Source: Xiphias gladius
Taxonomy: Eukaryota; Chordata; Actinopteri; Istiophoriformes; Xiphiidae
Reading direction: 5' to 3'
Assembly: GCF_016859285.1 (NCBI RefSeq)
Contig: NC_053408.1
Coordinates: 8,958,213 to 9,022,212 of the forward strand
DNA length: 64,000 nucleotides
Under the pieces are notes generated by a model. The model was not told the origin of the DNA and searched no databases. It worked only from the letters and a program-made list of their open reading frames with translations. How positions within the stretch are numbered: position 1 is the first letter of the stretch; the number at the start of each line of letters is the position of its first letter. Shown piece after piece: positions 40,343 to 52,870 of the stretch. A program made the position numbers and the translations under genes.

Positions 40343-43300
40343 GAGCCTACCCTCAATGATTTGAATGGGTTGGACAAAATAAATAGGAACACCTGTCAAC
40401 ATAACGCGGTGCACCACAGACTACACCCTCTAAAATGATCATACAGTTGAATCAACACCTCTTTAACACAGTTTCAACAACAAACTGAATATTGAAATTT
40501 ACGTGAGGGAGGATTTACTGCAAGACTGCTGTATTAGACTGCATTAGTTCTATTAGACTGCAGTGCAGTCTTGGTAGCAGTCACATTTTCTTAAAAAAAA
40601 AAAACAATGATATGTTTGTATGTTTGTGGTTTACCATGTTTAGAGAGTGAAGAGCTTGCAGCAGATGAAACCTGTGATACCCACGTCATTGAACAGACTG
40701 ATAAAGGATACCGCTGTGCCATTGACGTCCCAAGTGTTCTTTACAAGTGAGTCGTCTACAAAATGCACGTTACGCTTGTTCTGCATTTTCCTCAACTTCA
40801 AGAGCATATGAGGTTTTGTTTGTAAACGGCATAATGTGAGTGTGCTTCCTTGTATGCTCCGCTGTTTCACAGATACATCATTGGGAAAAAAGGAGAGACA
40901 CGCAGACGTCTAGAGTTCGACACAAAGACATCTATCAGCATACCAAAACAAGGAGTGGAGGGACAGATTGGTGAGGTCTAAGAGCAAATCTAGCTATCAT
41001 AAAACAGATGAGGGAGCACGCTCTTGGAAAAAAAAGTTTTTCTCTCAACTTTCTTCCATCTTCTGACAGTTATCACAGGTTCCCACAAAGCTGCAGTCTC
41101 GTCTGCAGTCACACGAGTTGAGGTCCTTGTTGACAGTTTCCGGAGAAAGCAGCCTTTCACACACTTCCTGTCATTCCCTCTGAATGATCCCAAAATTCAA
41201 GAAGGATTCCTAAAATTTAAAGATGAGGTGTTGCAGCAGTGTTCACAGGTATTTTATTATATACCTTTTTATATTTAATAACAAATATAATAAAATATAA
41301 TATATATTTGTGCACATTCTTCATTTAGTCCTTGCACTTGTCACTTTCACATGCTTCATCTAACTGGAGTTTTCTTTGTGTATTGCTGTCCACCTCCACT
41401 GCTACACAATTTAATTATTGGTTGCACATGTCACACGTGTTTTTTTGCATTTGTCACTTTCATATATTTCATATACCTCGCATAGCATAGTCCATATTTC
41501 TTTTAAATTTTTGTATCTCATTTCACAAATAACCTAATTGTCTGTCTTCTGTTTTGCACTCTCGAGCAAATGCCAAGACATATTCTTTGTATGTTTGCAT
41601 AATTGGCTAATATAAACAGATTCTGATTCTGAGGTACTATAGAAGGAAATGTAAATTTGAATAGTGAAAATGAGGGGCAGTGATGGCCATGTATCATTTA
41701 ATATCAGTTCATTATATTGTTAATAAATTCTAAGATCACAAACTGTTGTAACCTGATGTGTAGGATCATGGATTAGAGGGAAGCATCTTTCAGAACCCTG
41801 CAAAGCTTCACCTGACAGTCGGCACCATGGCTCTGTTAAATGAGATGGAAGTGAGAAAAGCATGTGAACACCTCCAAGAGTGTCAAAACTTCATCAGGTA
41901 GGGGCGAGACAAAGTCGTCGTATCATACTAAGATTTCAACCGTGTAACAGAAAAATACTTTCTTTATTTAAGATTAAACAAAACTAAAATTACTGCTTGA
42001 AAGGATAAATCTGGTGATATTCTGTGCTCTTCTTATTGATTGCAAAGCCCATGAAAAACAAGAATGAATTGATCCTGCTAACAAGCACTGCCTGTGAAGC
42101 CAAACTCTGACATAATTTACTCCTTGCTGCCACAAACCTCCATTGTCAGGCTGACATGTCCCTTCATTACGATGTACTTGGGCACTGTAGTTTATTTTCA
42201 GTCAATCCCACATACGCCGTCCTGCTGTTATAAATACTCACTAGGGCACCGAAGCCTCGGGTGAAAATAGTCCCCAACAAATATAGTATTTAAACCTATT
42301 TGAGTGATGTTTGCTAAAAACTACGGTGCCCAGCTGTAGGAAATGATTTAGCCTGGTTTTCAAATGAAAGTATACATTTGTGACCTGTTTTTAAATACTT
42401 AAATCTTCAGTTGTAACTGATGAACTCTGGACTGAGTACTACACACAAGCTGGGTCAGTTAAAAAGTATTGAGAGACGGATTATTCTATTGGTTTTGGTC
42501 CATTCAATGGATTTGCTGACAATAAGAGAAACATAGATGATCACCAGCATTATCCTTTAAGAGTAAATGAACTCCTGTCTTCGTACCTTTTTAAGTAGTT
42601 AAATTGGATTAGATGTAATTAGATTGGATTTGATTGTATAGAGTAGATAAGCTTTTCTCTTGAATGTTAGATTTTACTAAAAATTTGTATGGCGTCACAG
42701 GCCAGCTCAGTTGCACATACACAGTAAAATGTGATATTACAGACGGCTAAAACACATCAGGAAACATAAGAGAAACTGTAGAGACAAACCTGAACTGTAA
42801 ACCCGGTGTGAACCACACGAGTGTTCTTTGTGTTGTCTTTCATCAGAGACATCACAGAGGGAAAACCTCTGCCCTTGGAGGTGACAGGCATAGAGTACAT
42901 GAATGATGACCCAGCCATGGTGGATGTCTTGTATGCCAAAGTCAATGTGAAAGACGGATCTGACAAGTGAGTGGGTCCGTAAAAAATCATGCAAAGAAAT
43001 AAAACCATTTAAAAAGCTGACACCACACTGTTTAAAAATGTTCCGCCTGTTTGAATCTCTGTTTCGGTTGTTTTTTTTGTTTTTGTTTTTATTACCACAC
43101 TTTAGGTTGCAGGTGATTGCAGACCGACTGGTAGAGCACTTTGTCTCTACAGGGCTGATGGTCAGAGAGTGGGACAGAGTGAAGCTGCATGGCACCGTGA
43201 TAAACACTGTGTTCAGAAAGGACTCCACAGGTAAAAACATTACAAACACATGACGGGCTAACCAGCACGAATGCAAACAGCATCTGCGCCTGCAGCTTTT

Positions 43301-46082
43301 GTGAAAACAAAGTTATTGACCTGCTGTGATCGCATTAGTAGCTCCTGCCCTGAACCTATTTGCAAATGTCCCCTTATTATCTTTTGGCTTGGACTGGAGC
43401 TGCGGTGACGACGAAGCTGAATCTTGAACAGTTACAGGAACAAATTGCTGAAGAGAGGCAGCATCAGGCAGCTAGTTCTGTGTTTGGCCACAGCTCTGTT
43501 TACGTGCACCAAGCAGTGTGTTTTCCAAGTACTGTGACAATGGCTTCATTCATGTTGGCCATGGATCAAGTCCAACCCCAGTTCTCAAATTTGTACTGGG
43601 CTGACCAACAACACAGCACAAGAGAGGGGCCGTATCACTGCTGACCGTGTTTACCAGCATGTGGACACATCCTATTAAAATTCTGTGGGTTTTTTTTTGT
43701 TTGTCCTTAGTACCTGTTTCACAAACTAATTTCACAAACTAACGGCCCCTTGATTCTCGATTAACTATTTCACTACAACTGTGTCAGCAAGTAAACATGT
43801 TTATTTGATCAGGAGATAACATATCTGTATTTTTTTTTTTTTTTTTTTGTCCTGTGCTACGTTCTTGAGCTTGTCTTTTACACTCTGGTGTTTTTCCAGT
43901 TGAAGACGCCGGAGGCGCAGGAAGACACACCGTGAGTGAAAGAGAGGCTTTTGATGCCAGACGCATATTAAAGGTTAGAGGAAATTTACGCCTGCCTGCC
44001 CTTTCAAACTACTAAATTACACCCAGACAGACCCCGATCTACCAGATGAAAAACTACACGAGGATTTATAAATTGCTTTAAGCTATGGTACAAATGAAGA
44101 TCAGAAATATTCTGTTATATACAGACAAGTCCTTAAACACCCGGTATTTGATTCATTCTTAGAAATGCCACCTTAAATGTGAAAAAATATGTAAGGTATA
44201 CTATGAGAGGAATGAGAAATGGTAAACTGAAATATCTATGGAAAGGAAGTTGAGCTCAGTTGCTTTTATCGAGGCAGCTGCAGCGATATTGCACCAAACA
44301 AGTGATGCAACATTGTCTGCATACTCCACACACTGAATACAGGTTTTAGAACTGTGGTTAACATTTTCACTGCATTTTTAGTCCCTCGGGGATATGAGAG
44401 TTTGCCAGTTTATAGGCCTCTAAACAGAGAGATGTAGAGCAGCACAGAAGCATGCAAAGAGGAAAATCAGGTTAACTTTGGGGCTGATTCGCTCTTGCAT
44501 ACTAAGCAAAAGGTGTTTTGATTTCAGGCTGGGACTAAATGATTATGTTCCCAGATTTAGTGCAGTGTGAGATCGTTGATCGTCTAGAAGCTAGTCGTGG
44601 TTGCCCCGATTTCAGATCAAAAATGATATTTAGGTCCATCTCCTCCAGTCTGTAGTAGACAGGGAACACTGATTCATTCTGGTGTATTTTCAGTGTAATG
44701 TGCAGTTGTGTGATGTTGTGTTTTGCCTAAAACTCCCACATTGTGTTATTAGCCATGATGATTGTGTTGTTTCTCCACACTCATTATGGGAATAACATGT
44801 CAGCTGACAAAAAGCTGTTATTGCATCAAGGAATTAAACGTTATATTACTTAAAAATGCAAAAATTGCACATTAATATTTTAACATTAAACTAAAAATGC
44901 TGAAATATTGGATGCTAAAAATCTATTACCTGACAGTGAAAAGTCTGAAATATTTAGTGTCAGGTTACACTAGAAAAGAACAAGTTTGTACGTTTGTACG
45001 TTGTCCGAAAAGCGTTTTATAGTTGTTCTGAACAGCCACAGTAGAGGGTGGAGTGAAAAGCCAGCCTTCACAGAGAGGGGCCAGACACAAAGCTCATTTA
45101 AATATGGGGGTAAGAGTGCACATTTTCGGACGGTTTGTCCTGGAAAACATTCATAGTGTTGCCCTCTGCTTTAAAAGAAAAATGTCAGAAATAGTTGTGT
45201 AACCGATTGGGGGGAAAAAAAGAGATTTTGAGAGAGAAGCTTATTTTCTCACCTCCGTGCAGCCGGTCAATCACCGTGTGAAGTGGGTGTGAATGTCGGA
45301 ATATTGATTTTTGTAAAGTTAAAGAAATTGTCGGACACAGCAGATGCAGCTGCAGCATCGGAAAGGTGTGGGGAAAGGGGGTGTCCAAAGCTATTCAACC
45401 ATCTGAGAAGCTTTTCTGATGGAGTATACTGACGGCTTTAGAGTCTACTTCTTTACAGTATATTGATTAAACAAGTTGTTTGTCCTTAGTACACTGAAAA
45501 AGTTCAAAAAGGAAAGTTTTGACTGATTTTTGTTTTGTTTTTTTTAAAGCAACACTTGTCTGAGCCAGACTATAAAATCTTCCGGGTGACACCAAATTGG
45601 GTGACACCAAATTGACATAGCAGGTAGAAAGCTCTGAAATCGACCTTCCTTTTCTCTCTGGTGCACAGGACGTCTTTGTTTGAATACCAAAATCCTTGAT
45701 TTTGTTCTCTCTGAAAATGACACAAGGGTGCCAACCAAATGCTCAGTCATCCGTAACCATGGTAACACCACGTTTGTGAATGACAGCTTGTCTTCTTCTC
45801 CCCACAGAGCCAAACAGACTTTTCTGAATCATTCAGTGGTTAGACTGTTTTGATACTGGGAACATGCAGTTAATGCAATTCAAAAATAGCTAAATTGATG
45901 ATGAAGTTTTGTATTATTGAAGTTTTCATTTCATTGTATGGGAACATTTGCTGTTTTCATTACAGAAATTTGGTGCTTACCATTTTGGAGAGTTTGAGCT
46001 GAGCAATGCCCTGCTGTCCCAGAGATACTCAACAGATTGTACAGGTTACTACACCTCTGCAGGCAGCATCAGCTTCTCATGA
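39925..46082 (+). CDS. ascc1: Activating signal cointegrator 1 complex subunit 1 (KH + 2H phosphoesterase domains)
   Basis: ASCC1 is part of the ASC-1 complex, which acts in transcription coactivation and in ASCC3-ALKBH3 alkylation repair. Exons: 39925-40039, 40644-40746, 40873-40970, 41070-41248, 41764-41897, 42847-42966, 43106-43230, 43900-43973 and 45966-46082. They total 1065 bases, giving 354 aa, with all phases closing. A KH domain with the GKKG loop at residues 77-80 is followed by the ligT-like 2H phosphoesterase fold. Both catalytic HxT motifs are intact: HLT at 181-183 and HGT at 278-280. The start MEVLRPVLI and the block IEYMNDDPAMVDVLYAKV agree with vertebrate ASCC1. A candidate poly(A) signal is at 46677-46682. 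Introns contain a (GT)n tract, a LINE tail and a TIR element. Confidence 0.97.
40282..40341 (+). repeat. (GT)n microsatellite in ascc1 intron 1
   Basis: About 30 uninterrupted GT units, likely length-polymorphic. Confidence 0.95.
41300..41635 (+). mobile_element. Probable LINE 3' tail in ascc1 intron 4
   Basis: The stretch ends in TCTTTGTATGTTTGCATAAT and then AGATTCTGATTCTGAG, a short tandem ATTCTG tail of the sort ending fish CR1/Rex-type non-LTR elements. No reverse transcriptase remains. Confidence 0.45.
41999..42558. mobile_element. TIR element (non-autonomous) in ascc1 intron 5
   Basis: The left end AAAGGATAAATCTGGTGAT at about 42000 is inverted at the right end ATCACCAGCATTATCCTTT (42540-42558), with two mismatches over 19 bases. 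The interior is non-coding. I recognise the AAAGGATAA-CTGGTG terminus from other fish genomes. The superfamily was not determined. Confidence 0.65.
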
Positions 46083-46690
46083 GCTACCACAGCTGAGCAT
46101 ATTCTGAGGTAAGAAATGAAGTTTCCAGCTTAGAAGAACACTGAGCAGTCTCAATGGTGTAGTCCAGTAGGTGGCAGCATAGGATTTACAATTTTTTTTT
46201 TTTTTTTTTTAATTGAAGATGACGAAGATTCCTTGTTTTATGAAACCCATTGGTTTTTGTAGTGCAGAATAATTGAAATTTCAGGCTGAAGCTCATTCAA
46301 AAGATGAGACATGCATGCAAATCCATTGTGAAATACTCTAGGGAGTCGAATTTGTGTTTTTGTACTTTAGTCTCTAGACAATTGGTTCTCTTCAGGGAAT
46401 ATGAGTCAAACAACATCCAAGTCAATGAAAGAAAAAAAACAGTTTTATGGAACAGACAAGCAAAAGAAACCATGAAAATAGTTAGAATTTCTATCAAAAC
46501 TCAAAACTGTTTACCTTACTTTTGTTTCTACTTTGAAAATAGAATGGCTTAAAGAATGGAAAGATTTTATTTTGCGTGGGAATCCCAGTAGAATAATGTT
46601 TCTTTGTGAGCAATGTTGTTCTCTTAGAGGAGAACACGATAGACTAGCTTTGAGTAGGAAATTGGATTGTTGAAAAAATAAAAGTCTGGT
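46083..46690 (+). other. Probable ascc1 3' UTR
   Basis: Non-coding sequence follows the stop, with a T homopolymer of about 20 near 46192-46210 and an AATAAA at 46677-46682. Confidence 0.4.
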
Positions 46691-46780
46691 AAGAGTGGGA
46701 CAAAAAACCGTAGATCAGTCTTGGATTACAATGTCTGTTGAGATGTGTCAAATATATAATAAGTGACATTTTATTGAACA

Positions 46781-47255
46781 CAGTGGTGAAGTACAGGTAC
46801 TTAAGTACAATTTTAAAATACTTGTAACTGAGTATTTCCATTTGTCCACTACATTTATCTGAAGGCTGTAGTTAGTTTGCAGATTAAGATTTTACACAGA
46901 AAACGTATCATCAATTTATATAATGTGATGTATTGTTATAGACTAAACAACTCAACAGTATATAAAGTAGTTGCTCAGCCTCAACCAACTGAAACAGTAA
47001 AATACTTACACACACTTACACATTAATATAAGATTAATAATAATTCAAATATATAAACATATAATAATAATGTAACACTATGAAATTTGGCATTCTGCCT
47101 TTCAAAGTGATTACGTTTCATTTTGATACTCTAAGTACATTTTTTCTTTGCATTTACATTTTGAAATCAGGACTTTTACTTGTAATGGAATACTTCTGTT
47201 TTGTAGTACTGCTACTTTTACATAGGTAAAGGATTTTAGCACTTTTTCCAACACC
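46781..47255 (+). mobile_element. hAT-like MITE (family M1), older copy
   Basis: It starts CAGTGGTGAAGTACAGGTAC and ends CTTTTTCCAACACCG. Interior landmarks match the copy at 36991-37486 in the opposite orientation: CCACTACATTTATCTGAAGG, GTATATAAAGTAGTTG and AGGACTTTTACTTGTAATGG. The flanks ATTGAACA and GTTAAACG resemble each other at only five of eight positions, so the target-site duplication has decayed. Confidence 0.75.
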
Positions 47256-48621
47256 GGTTAAACGTCTACATTTTGTCACCTGGTAGGTATCAATATCCAA
47301 GTTACCCTACTAGCTGTCAAAAATGAAATGGGGTGCGCTGAAAAGTGACCCGATCACCGCTGGCTGGCCATTCACGTGAGGCGATTGGCCGATATATCTC
47401 ATATGTTTTTCGCCTGGTCGTAAGTGATGTCAGTGTTACTGGCGTGTTGTGAATAATTTAAGAAGTCCAGTTGCACTGTCTCGCTTAAATAGCTGATGAA
47501 GACATGAGATGACAGTTGAGCATATCACGTTTCAGCACATATGAAGTCATAATAATAGTTTCAAAAATAAATTATGTGCAGAACCAGAAAGCTTTCACGC
47601 TGATCTGCTCCCATCCACACACTATTGGAAGTCATCATAAGTATTACCCATTTCCTTTCATCTCACTGCCTCATGAATGTGTTAATGCATCACCGACATG
47701 ATTTATTACACCAGTCTGTGTTTTTTTATTTTTTATTTTGTTGTTGTTTTTTTTCAGTCTTCTTTATCAGTGCCGTTCCCACAGGATCAACAACTTTGTT
47801 CCCACTCCCGTCTGTTCAGTGCGTCAGTGAATACAGACGTCGGACGGCCTGGCCCCTTGCTCTTACCGTTAGAGCTTTTTTTTCCAGCCCTCCCCTCAGC
47901 TGCCGATGCTCTCTGCTTGGCATGCAGGAGGCCGATTGCCGAGTGGCCAAAAGTTACACTGATGGAAACTGAGTGCGCTTTTTGTTTGGCAGCTCTGCCA
48001 TCCCTTGCTGTCCACCCTCCCATTTCAGCAGTGGCATCTTTTTTTTTCCCCCTATCCCCCTGGAGCTGTGTCAACAGACACCATTAGACAGGGACATGCT
48101 AATGTCGTCATCGGAAAACAGCCAACCACTCGAGAACCGTCAATGCAGTGACTGCTGCACTGTCTGGGCATAAAATTTATCTTTTTTAGACCTGGAAAAA
48201 AAAGGGCTAATTATTCACTCCCTGACTCCCGAGAGGATGCTTGTTAGTGGGTCAGGAGTACACATTCGGCGTGCCACTCTCAGGTAACTGATACAGCGAG
48301 GATTCTGGGATTTGCCAATACTATTGCTCACAAGAGTGAGAGAGAGAGAAGGTGGTTTGCAAGTTAATGAATTACACTGAGACTGTGCATCCTTCTTTTC
48401 TTTTGGCATGGAAATGATTAAGGATGCGTTGTGCAGATGTCCTCTCTAATGGTCGCACTGAAAACACATGTAAAGGAACAGAGGTCATCCACAGACAGGC
48501 TCAGACGCTCAAGAAAGATTTAATCTGTTAGGAGATTTCAGTATAAGATGTTTGCACTATATGTTCATTTAAATTGCCATATGTGTGTTTTGTTGCATAG
48601 AACAGTAACATATTGGACTAG

Positions 48622-48875
48622 GGGTGCAATGAATCAATAATGTTTTCGATTAGTTGATCAATCTTTTAGTCTAAATAATGTTAGAAAAGAGCAAAAAATG
48701 CATAACATGTAGCATTAGAACAACAGGGCAAAAACCAAAGATGCTAAATTTACAAAGATGGGAAAGAGAGAAAAGCAGCAAATTCTCACATTTTTAGACG
48801 TTGGAACCAGTAACTGTTTGGCATTTTTGGTGGATAAATGACAGAATTTATGATCGTTTCAGTTCTACACTTGCA
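48622..48875. repeat. Copy of AT-rich interspersed repeat (family R1)
   Basis: It starts GGGGTGCAATGAATCAATAA and TTCGATTAGTTGATCAATC, with the GATAAATGACAGAATTTATG landmark near its end. Confidence 0.45.
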
Positions 48876-51800
48876 TGCATTGTCTTCACATTCTAGTGAG
48901 GAGTATAAATTAAAAACACTGGTGCACATTTGTTTTATTTCCACACCCATATATATATATATATATATATAAGGCATAATGGTTATTGACAAAATCAGGT
49001 TGCTATGCATGTCTGTGTGGGTGAGCTTGCTTACGCACTGCCTGACATATCTCTCACCCTAATTAGTCAGCTCTGTGCTTCCTGCTGTGGGAACTTCCAA
49101 CGTGACCCATGAGATTTCGAGACTAGCATGTGTCCCTTTCAATAAGCCAGATAAATAAGACCTCTGTATCTGTTTGTGTTACCGCAGACCTGTTTCCTCT
49201 GTGGATTTATATCCCTATTTCTAAAGATCTGAAGAGACACAGGACCTGGATTTAATTAAAATAAAATGTTCGATGGTTTCGTTGTCTTTGCAGGCATGTG
49301 TGCATGTGCTCGTTTACATGCGCTGATGAGTCAAACAGGCAGTATGTTTTGAAGGCTGGTTCACAATGTCCACTGAAAACAAGAGTTTAGAATGTCAAAC
49401 CAGCTGGGGGAAAAAAAAGGCCATTCCAATTTATTTACTTTTTTCTCCTGTGTTAAAAGTGTCGAGAGAAAAAAAGCTGTGATTTTTTTTTTTTTTTTTT
49501 TAAAGTGAAAGAAAAAGCAGTCACGTAGATGAGCCCATAAAACCAAAAACTTGCAGTGAACCATTAAGTTATGAAACTTCATATCATGTTTGGTAACTGA
49601 AGTCTTGTGTTATCTCAACAAGAATTGTTTTGGCTTCAATCCAATTTGCATATTTAATTTCATGCCTGTTTTCAAAGTAGCCTTTTTTAATGCAAAAGCT
49701 GTTTGAAATAGGTCTTACTTGATCAATGTCAAACTTTGTTAGCACATTTTGGGTTTTTGATATTCAGAGAAGCACTGTGCAATTTTTCATAGTGTAATTA
49801 CATGTTAAGCTGTCACTCAGGAAGACTAGTGCTAACATTGGCTGGGGAAAAAAAGATGATGCTTGACAGACGTGACCTTGTAATAGAGTAGATATGTTTG
49901 ATTTGCACGCTTGGAGTAACTAATAACATGCATGAAATTGATTAAGCGCCAGGTTGCCTTTTTAGGTAACAGTAAGTTCTACCCACTTGTGCCTTTAAGC
50001 GCGAATGTTGATAGGTTCAATTTAACAGGGCAAAATATAAAATATTTTGAACCAAACCCAATTAACCGAAAGGAATGAATTGACTGTGCCATGTTTTTTT
50101 TTTTTTTTTTTTTTTAGCAAGCTTAAAATCTTCAGATTGTTTTAAGGAGGTATTTGATTGATCAAACACATCAATCCATGAGAAGTTACAAAGGTGCCCT
50201 ATAAAGGCTCATGCCAGACAAACCAAAAAAATCTTCCAAATTGGATATTGTTAGCTGAGAAGTATGACAGCATGCCTTCCATTGTTCGTTCTACTACGTT
50301 GGCTGTAACCACGTCACCACCGTTCGAAGTTCACACCAATCACTCTTTCACCAATGGCACGAGCAGCCTTGATGCACAGGCACGGCGAGAGTATTTGAAA
50401 TGTCTAATCGGTGTCTCCAGCGAGGAAGGCAGGTGATCCCTGCAGCAGCTCTTTATCATTCAGAGTGCCGAGTCTGGAGGCTGCCTGCAGCTGTCCACAT
50501 CTGTTTACTGCTGGAGGCATTCAAACAGAGAGGAGAGGCGCAAAGCCGAGGGTGTTTGAACAGCAGGTAGTCATTCAGAGCTGCTGTTTACTTTACGTGC
50601 ACCCTGCACAATAAGAATTTAAAATAGGGCTGCGACAAACTTTCATTTTCAATTTATCTCTTGCTTCTTTTGTGATAATTACGTTCCACTAAAATCTTTA
50701 TCAACCGAATCGTTTCATAGTGACATAAAAGCAGTTTACATAGCAGTGTCAACATAAGGACTGTAATGGTAGTATTTTTTTTCTCTTTTAGATTAAATTT
50801 CAAATTAATTTAGTCAGTCAGGACATTAAAACAGCATTAACTGACATTTATGGTCACTTTGGGGTAAAAGAACAAACGGTGGGAACACAAATTTAACATA
50901 TCATCACCTTTATAGAGATGTTGTGGTAAAGATGTTAGCAAACAGTCGCCTGAATACACATCCAGCAGTTATGGAGCAACATTAGTATTCATTTGGAGTC
51001 GGGTTTTTGGCGACCTGACGAATACAAATCCACATATTCGTTTCATCCATTGTTAAAAAGTATTGATTAGTGCAGCTTTAAAGCATAATCTAAAATAGTG
51101 GCAAAGGTTGATGGTGGGACATCAACACTGTAGTGGCTCAGTTTTCTCTTGATCATCTGAACATTTCAGCACCGAAGTGATTGACTCCCTCACCGTGATC
51201 AATACACATTTAATATGCAAAAGTAATGATTTACTTTTGTAAACTCTCTCTATATTTAAAGCTCTAAATTGTTAAACAAATCCTCCTCCTGACTTGTGTT
51301 CAAACGTTTTATCCATCCACTCCAGTGTTGCAGTGTGACATCCCTTCACACAGACCCTAATGCTGTTTCTTATTGGTAGGATGTAGAGTTAAACTGATGG
51401 GGATTTGACACTTAGAGTAGCTGGCATAAGCTTCATAATACAGACTAAAAATGGATCATCTACTGAGACTGATCATGTCAGAAGTTCAGAATGTTAGCCA
51501 GCTTCTGTCCTTTGTGTACATTTAATTGAAAGAGGTGCTGCACTCTCTTCCACCCCTGCTGCAGCTGCCCGCAGTGCAAAACAGCAGCTACAGTGCCTGC
51601 AAACTGCTGTCAGACTGCGCTCAACTAACTTTGCACTTTTAATAGCTGTGTGACCCAGTTTGAATCCAATTGAATTAAATCTATACACATTTATAGCAGC
51701 TCCACTTACAGCTGTAAATCACTCGAGATTACTCAATAAATGCTTGCCGATGTGGTTTATTCTCTCCTCAACTTTCAAACTAACTTCTTTGGATGGTTCT

Positions 51801-52549
51801 CCTATCCAGGAATGTGCTTTCAGGCTATGATTTTTTTTTTTTCATGCACGCTTTACCATGGCAGCATCTATCACCAGCAGTAGCTGCTTCACAAACAAGC
51901 ATCAGTAGTGGCTTTTGTAAGAAATACAGACAAGAATGTGTTTGTTTTTATTGTGTCATCAGTGTTTTATGCTTCAATATCCTTTTTGACCAACTTTTTT
52001 CCCTTTTTCATTATTTAGACTTTACATCACTGGTGCATGCATACGTATGAGTAGGAGGGGAAGCAGGAAATAAATTCGCAATAAAGAAAATAATCCCATC
52101 CTCGTAGGTCCATGTCCCCTAAGAGTCCCCTTCCCCACTCCGTGTCACATTTCTCAGGGGTTCATATATACAGGCTTGCACTTAAAAAATGTAAATCAAA
52201 TAAGACCATTAAGGCAGTAATAATAATAAATCTGTATGTCCTCTATACAGAATCTATACACTCTCATACACTACATATCCATACACAAAGACACATACAT
52301 ATAGTATAGTGTGAAAGAGGTATCTCTCTATTGAAAGAAAATGCCAGAAAGCAAAGTATACATGATTACAGATGCAGAACACAATGCTTTACCCAGTAGC
52401 AACAAATTAAGTTACAAATTAAGAAGTTAATTGCTTGTATTAGAATTAGATAGATATGCTGTCATCTAACCTTTTCTGTCGTTTATTGGGTTTTCTTATA
52501 TAAACTGCTCGTACTGTTCTGTATGTCAGTGTTTGCAGAGTACAGTATC

Positions 52550-52870
52550 AGTAGTAGATTATTGGATTAGTTAATCAACAGACAGCTGAGATAATCGATT
52601 AATTGTTCTAGCCATTTATCAAGCAAAAGTGCCAAACATTCACTGGCTCCAGCTTCTTCAGTGTGAGGATTTGCTGCTTTATTTTTTTAAGGTCAATGTA
52701 AATTGAATATCTTTTGGATTTGAAAGGTTGGTTGGAGAAAAAAAGCCATTTTAAAACGTCACCACTGACTTTTGGAAATTGTGATGTGAAAGCCTCACAA
52801 TTTTCTGACATTTTATACACTTAATAATGTCAGTTCATAAAAAAAAATTCATTGATAAAAATAATCCTTA
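52550..52870. repeat. Copy of AT-rich interspersed repeat (family R1), fairly complete
   Basis: It contains GAGATAATCGATTAATTGTT, CAAGCAAAAGTGCCAAACAT, CTCCAGCTTCTTCAGTGTGA and TTTCTGACATTTTATACAC in order, then a decayed tail of ATTGATAAAAATAATC. Confidence 0.6.
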
